A stretch of DNA of 64,000 nucleotides from Bordetella parapertussis (GCA_945878355.1 CAMCTC010000008.1:24147-88146), one strand, 5' to 3'; counted from the first letter of the stretch, positions 29,162 to 38,585 are shown. Notes: a model not told the origin generated them from the letters alone. Translations and numbers: made by a program.

Positions 29162-30760
29162 TCAAGCCTTCTTCGGGATCGGCTTGAGGACAGCCTCGCA
29201 GGTCGCGCGCTGGGCATCTGCCGCCTCCAGCCTGCCACAGACCGCCGCCAGGCCGTCAGGCCCATCCCTGAGCCGGCGCAGCGCCTCGTCGTGCTGGCCT
29301 TCCTTGTTCCATTGGCCCAGCTGGCTGCCGACTCTTTGCAGCGAGCGCGCGCTGCGCTCGTGAAAAGCCGCAGGGTCCTTCGCCGCCTCGGCGAACAACT
29401 GGCGCGCCAGCGTCTCGATGCGAGCAGCCTCGCCAGGCGCGAGCTCGACCAGCGCGCTGAAATAGCCTGCGCCCCACTGCAACCTGGTTGCCGGGCCTTG
29501 GCTGCTGGCATAGGCCTGCTCGTACCAGCGCAGCGCTTCGTCCTTGCGGCCGAGCTTGCGTGCATTGCCTGCGAGCTGGCTCATCAGGTAGTACGGCGAA
29601 TGGCTCTTGACCAGGTTGGCCTTGAGCAGCGCGTCGCTCTCGGCCCAAAGCCCCGCCTGGCTCAGCGCGTAGGCACCCGATGTGATCACCGCCTGGCGCT
29701 CGTAGCCATCGCTGATCTCGCGGTCGTCGCGCGCCACCTGGTCGCGCACCCGCTGCTTCAGCGCTGCGCCGAGCTTGGGCGTGCGCTCGTCCTTGGGCGC
29801 GTCGATGCGTGCGAGCGCCACGCGCGAGATCAGCGCGCCCAGCCGGTCAGCGCGAGACAGGCTGGCGTCGACCTCGAGCTTTTGCAGCGCGAGGTCGAAG
29901 GCCTTGGCCAGCGCCTGTCGTTCGGCGCCAGGCTCGGGCGCCAGCGCCTTGGTGATCTCGGTCGCCGAGTTGGTCACCACATCCATCTGCGCGCGGGTCG
30001 CCACCGGGTCGGCCAACAGCTTGCGCACGCGCTCGCGAAGCGCCGCGTCAGGCTTGATGCCTTTGCCGTCGTCGCTCTCGGCCAGCGCCTTGAGCAACAG
30101 CCGCGTCGCCGATTCCCGCTCGCTCGGCGGGCAGGCCGCCGAGAGCTGGGCCAGCAAGCCAGGGCGGTCAGCGGCAGGCACCAACTGCGCCTCGTCGATG
30201 TCCCAGCCGTAGAACGCCAACATCCGCCATTCCGGGCCGCTGACCTTCTTGCCGGCGCTCGCATCGGCCAGCACCGCCTTGACCGAGCGGCCGCCCGACA
30301 GGCCGAGCTGCAGCGCTTTCATCACCTGCGGCGGGTCGGCCTCACCGGGCAGCCGAGTGATCTCAGTGCCGTCGACGCCCATCAGGATCAGTGTCGGGTA
30401 ACCGCGCACCTTGAAGCGGCCGCCGAGCTTTTGCGCACCGGGCAGGTCGCCGTCGATGTTGACGGCGACGAAACTCTTGGAGCGCTCGATGAAATCGGCG
30501 CGGTTGAACAGTGTGGCCTTCAACTGGTTGCAGGGCGGGCACCAGGCCGCGCCCCAGTACAGCAGCAGCGGTTTGTTCTCGGCCCTGGCCTGGGCGAAGG
30601 CGATCTCGATATCAGCATCGGCAGCGGCGTTGCGCCAGGCCACCGCAGGCCGGCCAGCGGGCGCGGCAGCCAGAGCAGGCTGCGCCGCAATCCATGCGGC
30701 GGCTAGGCCGGCGACCAACGCAGATCGGTCCAACAACTTGAAACAACGCATGGTCAACAA
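29162..30760 (-). CDS. Exported thioredoxin-fold protein with helical repeat tail
   Basis: 532 residues. An N-terminal signal peptide (hydrophobic core about residues 13-33) is followed by a thioredoxin domain with WCPPC at residues 73-77 and the cis-Pro segment VRGYPTLIL. The remaining 350 residues are Ala-rich helical repeats of TPR type. Probably a periplasmic disulfide reductase or scaffold. An ATG at 30751 is an alternative start. Its neighbour is the cysteine-free glutaredoxin-like gene. Confidence 0.82.
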   Translation of the reverse strand: MLTMRCFKLLDRSALVAGLAAAWIAAQPALAAAPAGRPAVAWRNAAADADIEIAFAQARAENKPLLLYWGAAWCPPCNQLKATLFNRADFIERSKSFVAVNIDGDLPGAQKLGGRFKVRGYPTLILMGVDGTEITRLPGEADPPQVMKALQLGLSGGRSVKAVLADASAGKKVSGPEWRMLAFYGWDIDEAQLVPAADRPGLLAQLSAACPPSERESATRLLLKALAESDDGKGIKPDAALRERVRKLLADPVATRAQMDVVTNSATEITKALAPEPGAERQALAKAFDLALQKLEVDASLSRADRLGALISRVALARIDAPKDERTPKLGAALKQRVRDQVARDDREISDGYERQAVITSGAYALSQAGLWAESDALLKANLVKSHSPYYLMSQLAGNARKLGRKDEALRWYEQAYASSQGPATRLQWGAGYFSALVELAPGEAARIETLARQLFAEAAKDPAAFHERSARSLQRVGSQLGQWNKEGQHDEALRRLRDGPDGLAAVCGRLEAADAQRATCEAVLKPIPKKA

Positions 30761-30845
30761 CTCCTACTGGGCAGGACTGATGGTGGCGCGACGCGCTGCG
30801 CGCCGGCGGCAGGCGCCGGCCGGTCGGCAGCGACCGAAGATTCAC

Positions 30846-31691
30846 TCAGTCCGCGTGGTGCGCCTGTTCGTAGCCCGGCTGGCCAGGCAGCACCACGCCA
30901 CGCACGCGGCCTTCGGCGTCGACCTTCATGCGTGGGTGAATCGCCGGCAAGCGGGTCTGGGCCGCAGCGTGGTCGAGCAAGGCTTGGGTCGTGGCAAACG
31001 GCCGCAGCGACTCGACGGTGCTGACGGTGGCGAACTCCATCGGAAACTCGCCCTTCTCGCGCATCTCCAGTGCCGCAGGCGGGTTCACCCAAGCCAGCGT
31101 GGTGGTTTCTCCGGCGTCAACCTCAGGCGTCTGGCCGACCGGCGTGCGCGCGACAAAGAACAGCGTGTCGAAGCGCTTGGGCAAGCCCACTGGCGTGACC
31201 CAGCGGCTCCAGGGCTGCAGGCCGCTGGTGATCAAGCGCGTGCCGGACGCAGCCACCAACGCTGCCAGCGATTCGCCCGCGTGCAGCCTGGCGCGCAGCG
31301 CCTCGAAGCCACCGTCCGCGGGCGCATGGTGGTCGGGCGCGCCCAGCCACAAGCCGCATTCCTCGAAGCATTCGCGCAGCGCCGCCACCGCGAAGGCCAG
31401 CGCCTGGTCACCGACCTCGGTCACCGCGCCCACGCGCCGCGCCAGCGCTTGCGCAGACTCGTCGCACAGCGACGGGTGATCGTGCGATGCATCGGCAGCG
31501 TCCACCGCACCGCCCGGAAACACATAGGCGCCAGGCATGAAGCTGGCCTGCAGCGAGCGCCGCACCATCAACACCTCCAGGCCGGTATCGCCGTCGCGAA
31601 CGATCAAGGTGGTCGCGGCCAGCCGCGGCACCACCGGGGCAGAGAGTTTCAGGCCAGCTGTCGGTGCAGCTTTCGGGGCGGGGCTGTTCAT
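30846..31691 (-). CDS. Nudix hydrolase family protein
   Basis: 281 residues. A Nudix box is visible: GGAVDAADAS..., then ALRECFEECGLWLG, with a longer than usual insertion between the Gly and the Arg-Glu part. This matches the NUDT19/RppH-unlike group that often acts on CoA esters. The start at ATG 31691 (MNSPAPK) is after a Pro-rich stretch; substrate unknown. Confidence 0.82.
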   Translation of the reverse strand: MNSPAPKAAPTAGLKLSAPVVPRLAATTLIVRDGDTGLEVLMVRRSLQASFMPGAYVFPGGAVDAADASHDHPSLCDESAQALARRVGAVTEVGDQALAFAVAALRECFEECGLWLGAPDHHAPADGGFEALRARLHAGESLAALVAASGTRLITSGLQPWSRWVTPVGLPKRFDTLFFVARTPVGQTPEVDAGETTTLAWVNPPAALEMREKGEFPMEFATVSTVESLRPFATTQALLDHAAAQTRLPAIHPRMKVDAEGRVRGVVLPGQPGYEQAHHAD

Positions 31692-31868
31692 GGCGATGTC
31701 TCCAGGTTTCAATAGCGATAGCGTAGCGCGCTTGAGCCAATCGCGCAGAAAACGGCTGCGCCGACGCGGGCCGCAATCGCACCCACAGGCCTCGGGCGAC
31801 GGCTTGCGGCAAGATCCACCCACCGAGGCCATCACAGGCCAAGCCATCTTCCAACCCCCGGAGCCGCC

Positions 31869-32738
31869 ATGAGCATCTCGAACCCCACCGCTGCCCTGCA
31901 GCATCCGCGCCGCGTCGAACGCCTGGTCGCAGGCCAGGCCACCAGCGACGGCGCGGGCGTCAAGCTCACCCGGGTGTTGACCCAGGACTTGCAACGCCGG
32001 CTCGACCCTTTCCTGATGCTCGACGCCTTCGGATCCGACCAGCCCGGCGACTACATCGCAGGCTTCCCCGACCATCCGCACCGCGGTTTCGAGACCATCA
32101 CCTACATGATTGCCGGCCGGATGCGGCACCGCGACTCAGCCGGCAACGAGGGTCTGCTCGACGATGGCGCGGTGCAGTGGATGACAGCCGGCCGCGGCGT
32201 GATCCACAGCGAGATGCCCGAGCAGGAAGACGGCGTGATGGAAGGCTTCCAACTCTGGCTCAACCTGGCCGGGGTCGACAAGATGCAGCCCCCAGGCTAC
32301 CGCGACATACCAAGCGCACAGATCCCCGAGCAGCACGGCGACGGCGTCACGGTACGGGTGATCGCAGGCAGCAGCCAGGGTGTAGCCGGTGCGGTGCAGC
32401 GCCCGCGCACCGAGCCGGTCTACCTCGACCTCCACCTGGCACCGGGCGCGCGCTTTGAGCAGCCGCTGCCGGCCGATCACAACGCCTTCGTCTATGTCTA
32501 CCGCGGCGCGCTGAGCGTGGGCGAGACGGCAGTGCCGGCGCAGCGCATGGCCATCCTGGCCAACGATGCCGGCAGCGACGGCGTGTCGCTGCAAGCCGGT
32601 CCGGCGCCGACACGCGCGCTGCTGATCGCCGGAGCGCCGCTGCGTGAACCGATCGCGCAGCATGGGCCGTTCGTGATGAACACCCGAGAGCAGCTGATCC
32701 AGGCGGTGGAAGACTTCCAGGCCGGCAGGCTGGCCTGA
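31869..32738 (+). CDS. Pirin family protein
   Basis: Bicupin, 289 residues. The metal ligands are in FPDHPHRGFETITYM (near residue 62) and later H and E (GVIHSEMPEQEDG). Typical bacterial pirins have quercetinase-like activity or unknown roles. Divergent from the Nudix gene across 177 bases. The stop codon is inside a perfect 19-bp inverted repeat. Confidence 0.92.
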   Translation: MSISNPTAALQHPRRVERLVAGQATSDGAGVKLTRVLTQDLQRRLDPFLMLDAFGSDQPGDYIAGFPDHPHRGFETITYMIAGRMRHRDSAGNEGLLDDGAVQWMTAGRGVIHSEMPEQEDGVMEGFQLWLNLAGVDKMQPPGYRDIPSAQIPEQHGDGVTVRVIAGSSQGVAGAVQRPRTEPVYLDLHLAPGARFEQPLPADHNAFVYVYRGALSVGETAVPAQRMAILANDAGSDGVSLQAGPAPTRALLIAGAPLREPIAQHGPFVMNTREQLIQAVEDFQAGRLA

Positions 32739-32784
32739 AACGACTCGGCCCCGGCGTTGCGAAGTGCCGGGGCCGAGTCGTTTC
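32737..32784. repeat. Perfect 19-bp inverted repeat at the end of pirin gene
   Basis: gaaacgactcggccccggc is repeated in exact inverse at 32766-32784 with a ten-base loop. It is a very stable hairpin and begins within the pirin stop codon. There is no T run on either side, so a classic intrinsic terminator is not supported; it may act as a 3'-end stabiliser or a factor-dependent terminator. Confidence 0.8.
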
Positions 32785-32821
32785 AAATGGCGGGAAAGAG
32801 TGCCCGCCGACCTGCCTGGAT

Positions 32822-33052
32822 TCAGCGCTCTTGGCGCACCTGGGTCTTCTTCGTAGTGTCCTGGTCGGCTGAGTCAGCGAACACGAACACGGTGTATAGA
32901 CCCTTGGCAATGAACTTGACGCCGCTGGCGTACCAGCCAAACTTGCTCGTCGAGTCGATGTTGAGCGCCGTCGCCGCGTCAGCCGCCACGCTGACATAGC
33001 TCGAGGCCTGGCCTTGCGCAACACGAGGGCCCGCCGGCGCCTGATCGGCGCG
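32822..33052 (-). pseudogene. Orphan reading frame directly after DUF427 stop, in the same frame
   Basis: 76 codons run without an ATG from just after the DUF427 stop (33055-33053) to a TGA at 32824-32822. The reading, with segments such as STSKFGWYASGVKFIAKGLY and TVFVFADSADQDTTKK, has protein-like composition and balanced hydrophobic strands. It is in frame with DUF427, so reading through one TGA would append it. More likely it is the 3' remnant of a deleted gene. Not recognised; an internal GTG could start a 55-residue product. Confidence 0.4.
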
Positions 33053-33337
33053 TCAAATCACTTGCACGCCTTTCCAGAAGGCCAGTCGGCCCTTGATACT
33101 GGCGGCGGCCTCGGTCGGTTCGGGGTAATACCAGACCGCGTCGGGATTGAGGTCGCCGTTGACCAGCAGGCTGTGGTAGCGCGCCTGGCCCTTCCAAGCA
33201 CAGCCCGTGCGGTGGTTGCTGTGGGCGAGGAATTCGCGCTTGACCGCCGCCTCGGGAAAATAGTGGTTGCCTTCGACCACCACGGTGTCGTCGCTCTCGG
33301 CGATCACCACGCCATTCCAGATCGCTTTCATGACCAT
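33053..33337 (-). CDS. DUF427 domain protein
   Basis: 94 residues (or 92 from a second ATG at 33331). The family core is clear: KAIWNG at the start, VVVEGNHYFP, C-x-W-K-G and AVWYYPEP. Function unknown; structures show a small beta barrel. It stands alone, followed in frame by the orphan segment. Confidence 0.9.
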   Translation of the reverse strand: MVMKAIWNGVVIAESDDTVVVEGNHYFPEAAVKREFLAHSNHRTGCAWKGQARYHSLLVNGDLNPDAVWYYPEPTEAAASIKGRLAFWKGVQVI

Positions 33338-33407
33338 GCTCCAGGGCCCGCGCCGCGCCGGGCTGGCGCGTCCTGTCGGGATCGCCGATGGTAGGGCTTG
33401 CCGGCGT

Positions 33408-34634
33408 TCAAGCGCTCAGCAATTCGGCCAGCGCGCGCGCGACCACCTTGGTCGCACGCCGCAGGTCTTCGAGGTCAATGTGTTCATCGGCGCGCTTGGC
33501 GTTGCTCTCGAGCACGGTGCGAGGTCCGCAGCCGTACAGCACCGCCGGAATGCCCCGCTCGCAAAACAGTCGTGCGTCGGTGTAGAGCGGCGTGCCCGAG
33601 GGCTCGATGGGCTCGCCGAACACCTCGCTGGCGTGCCGGCAAAAAGCCTGGACCAGCGGCTGGTTGCCGGCCAGCGGCTTGAGCGCGTTCGCCAGCAGGA
33701 TGCGCTTGACCTCGACCGTGATGCCCGGCGACTGCGCCGCCGCATCGGCGATCACCTGGCGCAGCGTCGCCTCGACTTGGGCCGGGTTCTCCTCGGGGAT
33801 CATGCGGCGGTCGAACTTGAACACCACCTTGCCGGGCACGACGTTGGTGTTGGTGCCGCCTTCGATCAGGCCGACGTTCAGATACGGGTGGGTGATGCCT
33901 TTGACCTGGCTGCTGACCTGCTGGTAGAGCGTGTTTTGCTGATACAGCGTATGGAGGATCAGCGTGGCGGCATGCAGCGCGTCGACAGCGGTGTCAGGCA
34001 CCGCCGCATGCCCCGTCTTGCCGTGCACTGTGACTTCCATTTGCAGGCAGCCGTTGTGGCCGGTGATCACCTGGTAGCTGAAACCTGCGGCGATCAGCAG
34101 GTCGGGCTTGACCAGGCCCTGGCGCAACAGCCAGCCCGGGCCGAGTTCGCCACCGAACTCCTCGTCGTAGGTGAAATACAGCTCCACGCAGCCTCGGCGC
34201 TCAGGCTTCATCGCTTCGATCGCCCGCGTGGCGAAGGTGAAGGTCGCGAAGTCGCATTTGCTGACGGCCGAGGCGCGGCCATAGAGCTTGCCGTTGACGA
34301 CCTCGCCGCCATAAGGGTCGTGGGTCCAGCCCTCACCGGGCGGCACGACATCGCCGTGCGCGTTCAGACCGATCGTTCGGCCGGCACCGTACCGGCGTCG
34401 CACGACCAGGTTGGTGAGGCTCTCGAGTCCTGCGGCCCGCACCTCCTGCGCCGGCACCGGGTGCTTCTCGGCCTCGAAACCAAAAGCCTTGAGCAATTCG
34501 GCCGTGCGATCAGCATGGGGCGCGTTGTTGCCCGGCGGCGTGTCGGTCGGTACCTGCACCAGTTGTTGCAGGAAACGCACTTCCTCGTCGAAATGGGCGT
34601 CGACCCAGGCATCCAAGGATTGTTCTGAACTCAT
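33408..34634 (-). CDS. M20 family metallohydrolase (ArgE/DapE-like)
   Basis: 408 residues with an M20 catalytic domain and the dimerisation insert. Metal ligands: LNAHGDVVPPG (near residue 92), the Asp in SKCDFA, EE in YDEEFGGE. The C-terminus has SNAKRADEHID. It is the last gene of the urate operon and overlaps the fusion gene by four bases (ATGA). Role there is inferred: hydrolysis of a ureido or N-carbamoyl intermediate, possibly ureidoglycine or ureidoglycolate. ArgE-type deacetylation is the alternative. Confidence 0.85.
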   Translation of the reverse strand: MSSEQSLDAWVDAHFDEEVRFLQQLVQVPTDTPPGNNAPHADRTAELLKAFGFEAEKHPVPAQEVRAAGLESLTNLVVRRRYGAGRTIGLNAHGDVVPPGEGWTHDPYGGEVVNGKLYGRASAVSKCDFATFTFATRAIEAMKPERRGCVELYFTYDEEFGGELGPGWLLRQGLVKPDLLIAAGFSYQVITGHNGCLQMEVTVHGKTGHAAVPDTAVDALHAATLILHTLYQQNTLYQQVSSQVKGITHPYLNVGLIEGGTNTNVVPGKVVFKFDRRMIPEENPAQVEATLRQVIADAAAQSPGITVEVKRILLANALKPLAGNQPLVQAFCRHASEVFGEPIEPSGTPLYTDARLFCERGIPAVLYGCGPRTVLESNAKRADEHIDLEDLRRATKVVARALAELLSA

Positions 34635-36406
34635 GACATTTCCGTTGAGAGTTGTTCGAGAAGTTCGCCAAAAGCGCGGACGCAGAGTTCTGTGTCGTCA
34701 TTCGTGACCGACTCGAGCGGGTTGTGGCTGATGCCCGCGTTGAGCCCACGCATGAACAGCATCGCCTGCGGCATCGCTTCGTGCAGCTTCATCGCGTCGT
34801 GGCCAGCGCCGCTGGGCATGCGGTAAATCGGCAGGCCAAGCGCTTGCACCGCCCGCTCCCAGCGCTGCTGCCAGGCCGGTGCCGACGGGGCTGCTGCGGT
34901 GCGCATCGTCTCCTCGAGGCTGTGATGCAGGCCGCGCCGCTCGCAGATTCGCTGCAGCTCGGCGCGCACCTCAGCAGCGCAGGCATCGCGCACCTCGTCG
35001 GTCGTAGCGCGGATGTCGAGGCTGAACTTGCAACGCCCGGGCACGACATTGATCGACCCATTGGGCACCTCGAGCATGCCCATCGTGGCGACCAGATGGG
35101 CTTGCGCGCTGGCGCGCTTTTCGGCGAACAGCGCCAGCTCGGCCGCCGCAGTGGCGGCATCACGGCGCCTGTCCATCGGCGTCGTCCCGGCATGGCTGGC
35201 CATGCCGACGATCTCGCCCACGTAGCGCAAGCTGCCGTTGATCGACGTCACGATGCCCAGCGGCAGGTCGAGCTCGTTCAGAACCGGGCCCTGCTCGATA
35301 TGCACTTCGACAAAACCGAGGTAATCCGATGGGTCGCGCTGCAGCTTCGGGATGTCTTCGATGCGCAGCCCGGCATGCCGCATGGCTTCGCGCATCGGGA
35401 TACCGGCGGCGTCCTTCTGGTCCAGCCACGCCATGTCGAATTGACCGGTCAACGCGCCCGATCCCAGGAAAACAGCCTTGTAGCGCTGCCCCTCCTCCTC
35501 GGCAAAACCAAGGACCTCCAAGCCGAAAGGCAAGCGCCGGCGCTGGCGGTGCAGTTCGCGAACGCAGGCCATCGGCACCAGGATGCCCAGCCGCCCGTCG
35601 TACTTGCCGCCGTTGCGCACCGTGTCGTAATGGCTGCCGGTCAGCAGCCGTTTGCCCTGCAGATCGCTGCCATGGTAGAGCCCCACCACATTGCCGACCG
35701 CATCGGTGCTGACCTCGTCAAAACCGCACTCGGCGCTCATCCAATGCGCCAGCTGCTGCGCGCAAGCGCGGTGCGCATCGGTCAGGTAGGTGACGGTGAG
35801 CTCGCCGCGCTCGGCATAGCCCGGGTCGCTGTGCAGCGCCAGTTGTTCGGCCCAGTCCCAGACCAGGTTGCCCAGGTCCGGACTGCGGCCGAATTTGTCG
35901 TCGAGGCGGATCTCGGCGATACGGTGGATGTTGCGCAGGCATTCGGCCAGCTCAAAGTCTGGGTGGTTGCCGAGTCGCCGCGCAAAGTCCGCAATGACCT
36001 CGGCCTTGTTCAGGCCCAGGCCCCTGGGTCCGCGCACCGCCAGGATGAAGGGGAAACCGAACTTGGCGTTGTAGTCGGTGTTGAGCTGCTGGATGCGGTC
36101 GAACTCCGCAGGCGTGCAGTCGGTCAGGCCGGCCTTGCTCTGCTCATCGGTCGACTCGGCCGTCAAGGTCTTGCTGACCATGGCCTTGCCGGCGAGCTCG
36201 GGGTGGGCGCGGATCAGCGACCGCTGCGCGTCGCAGCCGGCGTCGCGCACCACCGTCGCCAGCACCAGCTTGAGCTGCGCCAGGCTGGCAAAAGGACGCT
36301 GCGACGCTGCGCGCTGGGCGATCCAGGGCGAGTGCTCATAACTGCCGTCCAGCAGCGCGACGAATTCATCGGCGGTGCTGGCGTTGATCTGCTCGAGGGT
36401 CAGCAA
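34631..36406 (-). CDS. OHCU decarboxylase / allantoate amidohydrolase fusion
   Basis: 591 residues. Residues 1 to about 165 are an OHCU decarboxylase (UraD): catalytic His68 in RAHPELAG, then the TPAEFDRI block. From about residue 205 an M20 allantoate amidohydrolase follows, with TGSHYDTV (His259, Asp261), GGKYDG (Asp270), EEEGQRY, HIEQGPV and ISHNPLE. It thus combines allantoin formation with the step after allantoinase. No ATG fits; TTG 36406 has gggag at good spacing just past the puuE stop. TTG 36424 is an alternative. Confidence 0.9.
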   Translation of the reverse strand: MLTLEQINASTADEFVALLDGSYEHSPWIAQRAASQRPFASLAQLKLVLATVVRDAGCDAQRSLIRAHPELAGKAMVSKTLTAESTDEQSKAGLTDCTPAEFDRIQQLNTDYNAKFGFPFILAVRGPRGLGLNKAEVIADFARRLGNHPDFELAECLRNIHRIAEIRLDDKFGRSPDLGNLVWDWAEQLALHSDPGYAERGELTVTYLTDAHRACAQQLAHWMSAECGFDEVSTDAVGNVVGLYHGSDLQGKRLLTGSHYDTVRNGGKYDGRLGILVPMACVRELHRQRRRLPFGLEVLGFAEEEGQRYKAVFLGSGALTGQFDMAWLDQKDAAGIPMREAMRHAGLRIEDIPKLQRDPSDYLGFVEVHIEQGPVLNELDLPLGIVTSINGSLRYVGEIVGMASHAGTTPMDRRRDAATAAAELALFAEKRASAQAHLVATMGMLEVPNGSINVVPGRCKFSLDIRATTDEVRDACAAEVRAELQRICERRGLHHSLEETMRTAAAPSAPAWQQRWERAVQALGLPIYRMPSGAGHDAMKLHEAMPQAMLFMRGLNAGISHNPLESVTNDDTELCVRAFGELLEQLSTEMS

Positions 36407-36410
36407 TGGG

Positions 36411-37373
36411 TCACTCCCAGACAAAAGCGGTGGCGGGGTCGAACGGGTGCACGGCCTTCCAATGGCGCGCGATGTCGACGCGTCGCGACACCCAGACGCG
36501 GTCGTGCGCCTGCACATGGTCGAGAAATCGCTGCAAGGCCCGCATCCGGCCGGGGCGGCCTAGCAATCGGCAGTGCATGCCGATGCTCATCATCGACGGC
36601 CGCTCGTCGCCCTCGGCATAGTGGACGTCGAAGGCATCGCGAAGGTACTGGAAGAACTCGTCGCCATGCGAGTAACCCTGAGGCAGCGCGAAGCGCATGT
36701 CGTTGGCGTCCAGCGTGTAGGGCACGACCAGATGTGGCGCCAGTTCACCACCGGTCTTTCGCACTTGCAGCCAAAACGGCAGGTCGTCGCCGTAGTGGTC
36801 GCTGTCGTACTCGAAGCCGCCGAAATCGGCCACCAGGCGTCGGGTATTCGGGCTGTCGCGACCGGTGTACCAGCCCAGCGGCCGCTCACCGGTCAAAGCC
36901 TGGATGCGCGCCATCGCGATCGCCATGTGTTCGCGCTCGGTGGCCTCGTCCAGGCCCTGGTAGCTGATCCAGCGCCAGCCGTGGCAGGCGATCTCGTGGC
37001 CCAGTTCCTTGAACGCAGCGGCGACATCGGGGCAGCGCTCGAGCGCCATGCCGACGCCGAACACGGTCAGCGGCAGCGAACGGCGCTCGAATTCACGCAG
37101 GATTCGCCAGACGCCGACGCGCGAGCCGTATTCGTAAATGCTCTCCATGCTGAGGTGCCGGGCCGGAAAAGCCGGCGGGCTGAACATCTCGGACAGAAAC
37201 TGCTCGCTGCCGGCATCGCCGTGCAGCACCGAGTTCTCGCCGCCCTCCTCGTAGTTCAGCACGAATTGCAGCGCGACGCGTGCGTTGCCGGGCCAATTCG
37301 CCAACGGCGGGTGCCGGCCATGGCCGCGCAGGTCGCGGGGGTAGTTCGCAGTTGATTCGGTGCGCTTGGTCAT
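36411..37373 (-). CDS. puuE: Allantoinase PuuE (polysaccharide-deacetylase fold)
   Basis: Opens allantoin to allantoate. 320 residues, the usual length, of the NodB-like PuuE class rather than the amidohydrolase allantoinases. Characteristic blocks are YPRDLRGHG, NYEEGGEN, YEYGSRVGVWR, GHEIACHGWRW and GWYTGRDSPNTRR. It is the second gene of the operon, six bases after the GntR regulator and four bases before the fusion gene start. Confidence 0.95.
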   Translation of the reverse strand: MTKRTESTANYPRDLRGHGRHPPLANWPGNARVALQFVLNYEEGGENSVLHGDAGSEQFLSEMFSPPAFPARHLSMESIYEYGSRVGVWRILREFERRSLPLTVFGVGMALERCPDVAAAFKELGHEIACHGWRWISYQGLDEATEREHMAIAMARIQALTGERPLGWYTGRDSPNTRRLVADFGGFEYDSDHYGDDLPFWLQVRKTGGELAPHLVVPYTLDANDMRFALPQGYSHGDEFFQYLRDAFDVHYAEGDERPSMMSIGMHCRLLGRPGRMRALQRFLDHVQAHDRVWVSRRVDIARHWKAVHPFDPATAFVWE

Positions 37374-37379
37374 GGTGGT

Positions 37380-38099
37380 TCAGCCTTGGGGGCGCAGTGC
37401 GGCAAAGAGGTCAGTGCTGTGCGGGCCGAGCCGCAGGTTGTGCTCGACCGCGAAGATATGGTGCTCCATCAGCCTGGCGGCCGCGCGCGCGTCGCGCTTT
37501 TCCAGCGCGTCGACGATCAGCACATGCTCTTGTTGCGATTGAGCCGCCGAATGCGAGGACTGGTACATCAGTGCGATCAACGACGAACGGCTCAGCAGGT
37601 CGGACAGCAGCTGGGCCAGCACCTCGTTGCCCAGCATGCGCGCGAGCACGACGTGGAAATCGGCCAGCAGTCTGGTCCGGCCAGGAACGTCGGTGCGCGA
37701 CAAGGCCGCGACCTCGTCGCGCAGATGGGCGCGCAGCCCGACGATCTGCGAGTCGGTGATGCGCGCGCAAAGCTGCCGCGCCAGCGCGCCTTCCAGCATC
37801 GCCCGTACCTGGAAGACCTGCTTGGCCTCGTCGACGCTGGGCACCGCGACGCTGGCGCCGCGCGCAGGCTCCAGCGTGACCAGGCGATCGCGGCTGAGCT
37901 GATGGAGCGCCTGGCGAACCAGCGTGCGTGAGACCTCGAAGATGTCGGCGATCTTCTGCTCGGACAGTTTGGTGCCGGGCATCAACCGGCGCTCGACAAT
38001 CGCAGCGGTGATCGACCCGACGATGCGTTCGGTGGCGCCCGCAGGCACGGGCTTGACGGCGTCAGGCGCGATTCTGAGCGGCATTCGGATTCTGACCAT
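37380..38099 (-). CDS. GntR family regulator, FCD (FadR) subfamily
   Basis: 239 residues. The N-terminal winged HTH contains KLSEQKIADIFEVSRTLVRQALHQLSRDRLV; the C-terminal FCD all-helical effector domain follows. Leading gene of the urate operon and divergent from uraH, so it is the likely regulator of urate catabolism, with a purine intermediate as probable effector. A perfect 12-base palindrome lies 29 bases upstream of its ATG. Confidence 0.93.
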   Translation of the reverse strand: MVRIRMPLRIAPDAVKPVPAGATERIVGSITAAIVERRLMPGTKLSEQKIADIFEVSRTLVRQALHQLSRDRLVTLEPARGASVAVPSVDEAKQVFQVRAMLEGALARQLCARITDSQIVGLRAHLRDEVAALSRTDVPGRTRLLADFHVVLARMLGNEVLAQLLSDLLSRSSLIALMYQSSHSAAQSQQEHVLIVDALEKRDARAAARLMEHHIFAVEHNLRLGPHSTDLFAALRPQG

Positions 38100-38127
38100 G
38101 TCTAGGTTTTACCGCAAATTGAAAGCG

Positions 38128-38139
38128 AGTGTATACACT
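38128..38139. promoter_or_regulatory. Putative GntR operator between regulator and uraH
   Basis: agtgtatacact is a perfect palindrome of the size bound by FCD-type GntR dimers. Its right half, extended to atacacttta, recurs at 38633-38642 before puuD. Central in the 129-base divergent region, it could control both directions. Confidence 0.7.
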
Positions 38140-38228
38140 TTAAGCCATCTCTCCAGCCAAGCTGTGGTCACAGGAATCCGCTGCAGCGCAAGCCACGTCA
38201 CCTGGCAACAAGACACCAAAGGACACCC

Positions 38229-38585
38229 ATGGGACACCTGAGCACGCATGTACTCGACACGATGAACGGTTGCCCCGCAGCCGGCATGGAGGTCAGGCTG
38301 CAACGCATCGAGGGCGAACTCGCCGTGATGCTGAAAGCCTTCACGCTCAATGCCGACGGCCGAAACGACGGCGGTGCACTGCTAGACGCGCAGTCCATGG
38401 CGGTTGGATGTTATCGGCTGATCTTCTCGGTCGCACCCTACTTCCGGGCGCGCGGTGTGACATTGCCAGAACCCGCCTTCCTCGACCAAGTCCAGGTCGA
38501 TTTCGGCATCGCCGACGCAGCCGGTCGTTACCACGTGCCGCTGCTGGTTTCGCCCTGGGCTTATTCGACCTACCGGGGCTCGTAG
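38229..38585 (+). CDS. uraH: 5-hydroxyisourate hydrolase (transthyretin-like)
   Basis: Hydrolyses 5-hydroxyisourate to OHCU. 118 residues with the family hallmarks: HLSTHVLD at the start (catalytic His), R near residue 47 and the C-terminal YRGS. First gene of the rightward half of the urate cluster. Confidence 0.96.
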   Translation: MGHLSTHVLDTMNGCPAAGMEVRLQRIEGELAVMLKAFTLNADGRNDGGALLDAQSMAVGCYRLIFSVAPYFRARGVTLPEPAFLDQVQVDFGIADAAGRYHVPLLVSPWAYSTYRGS

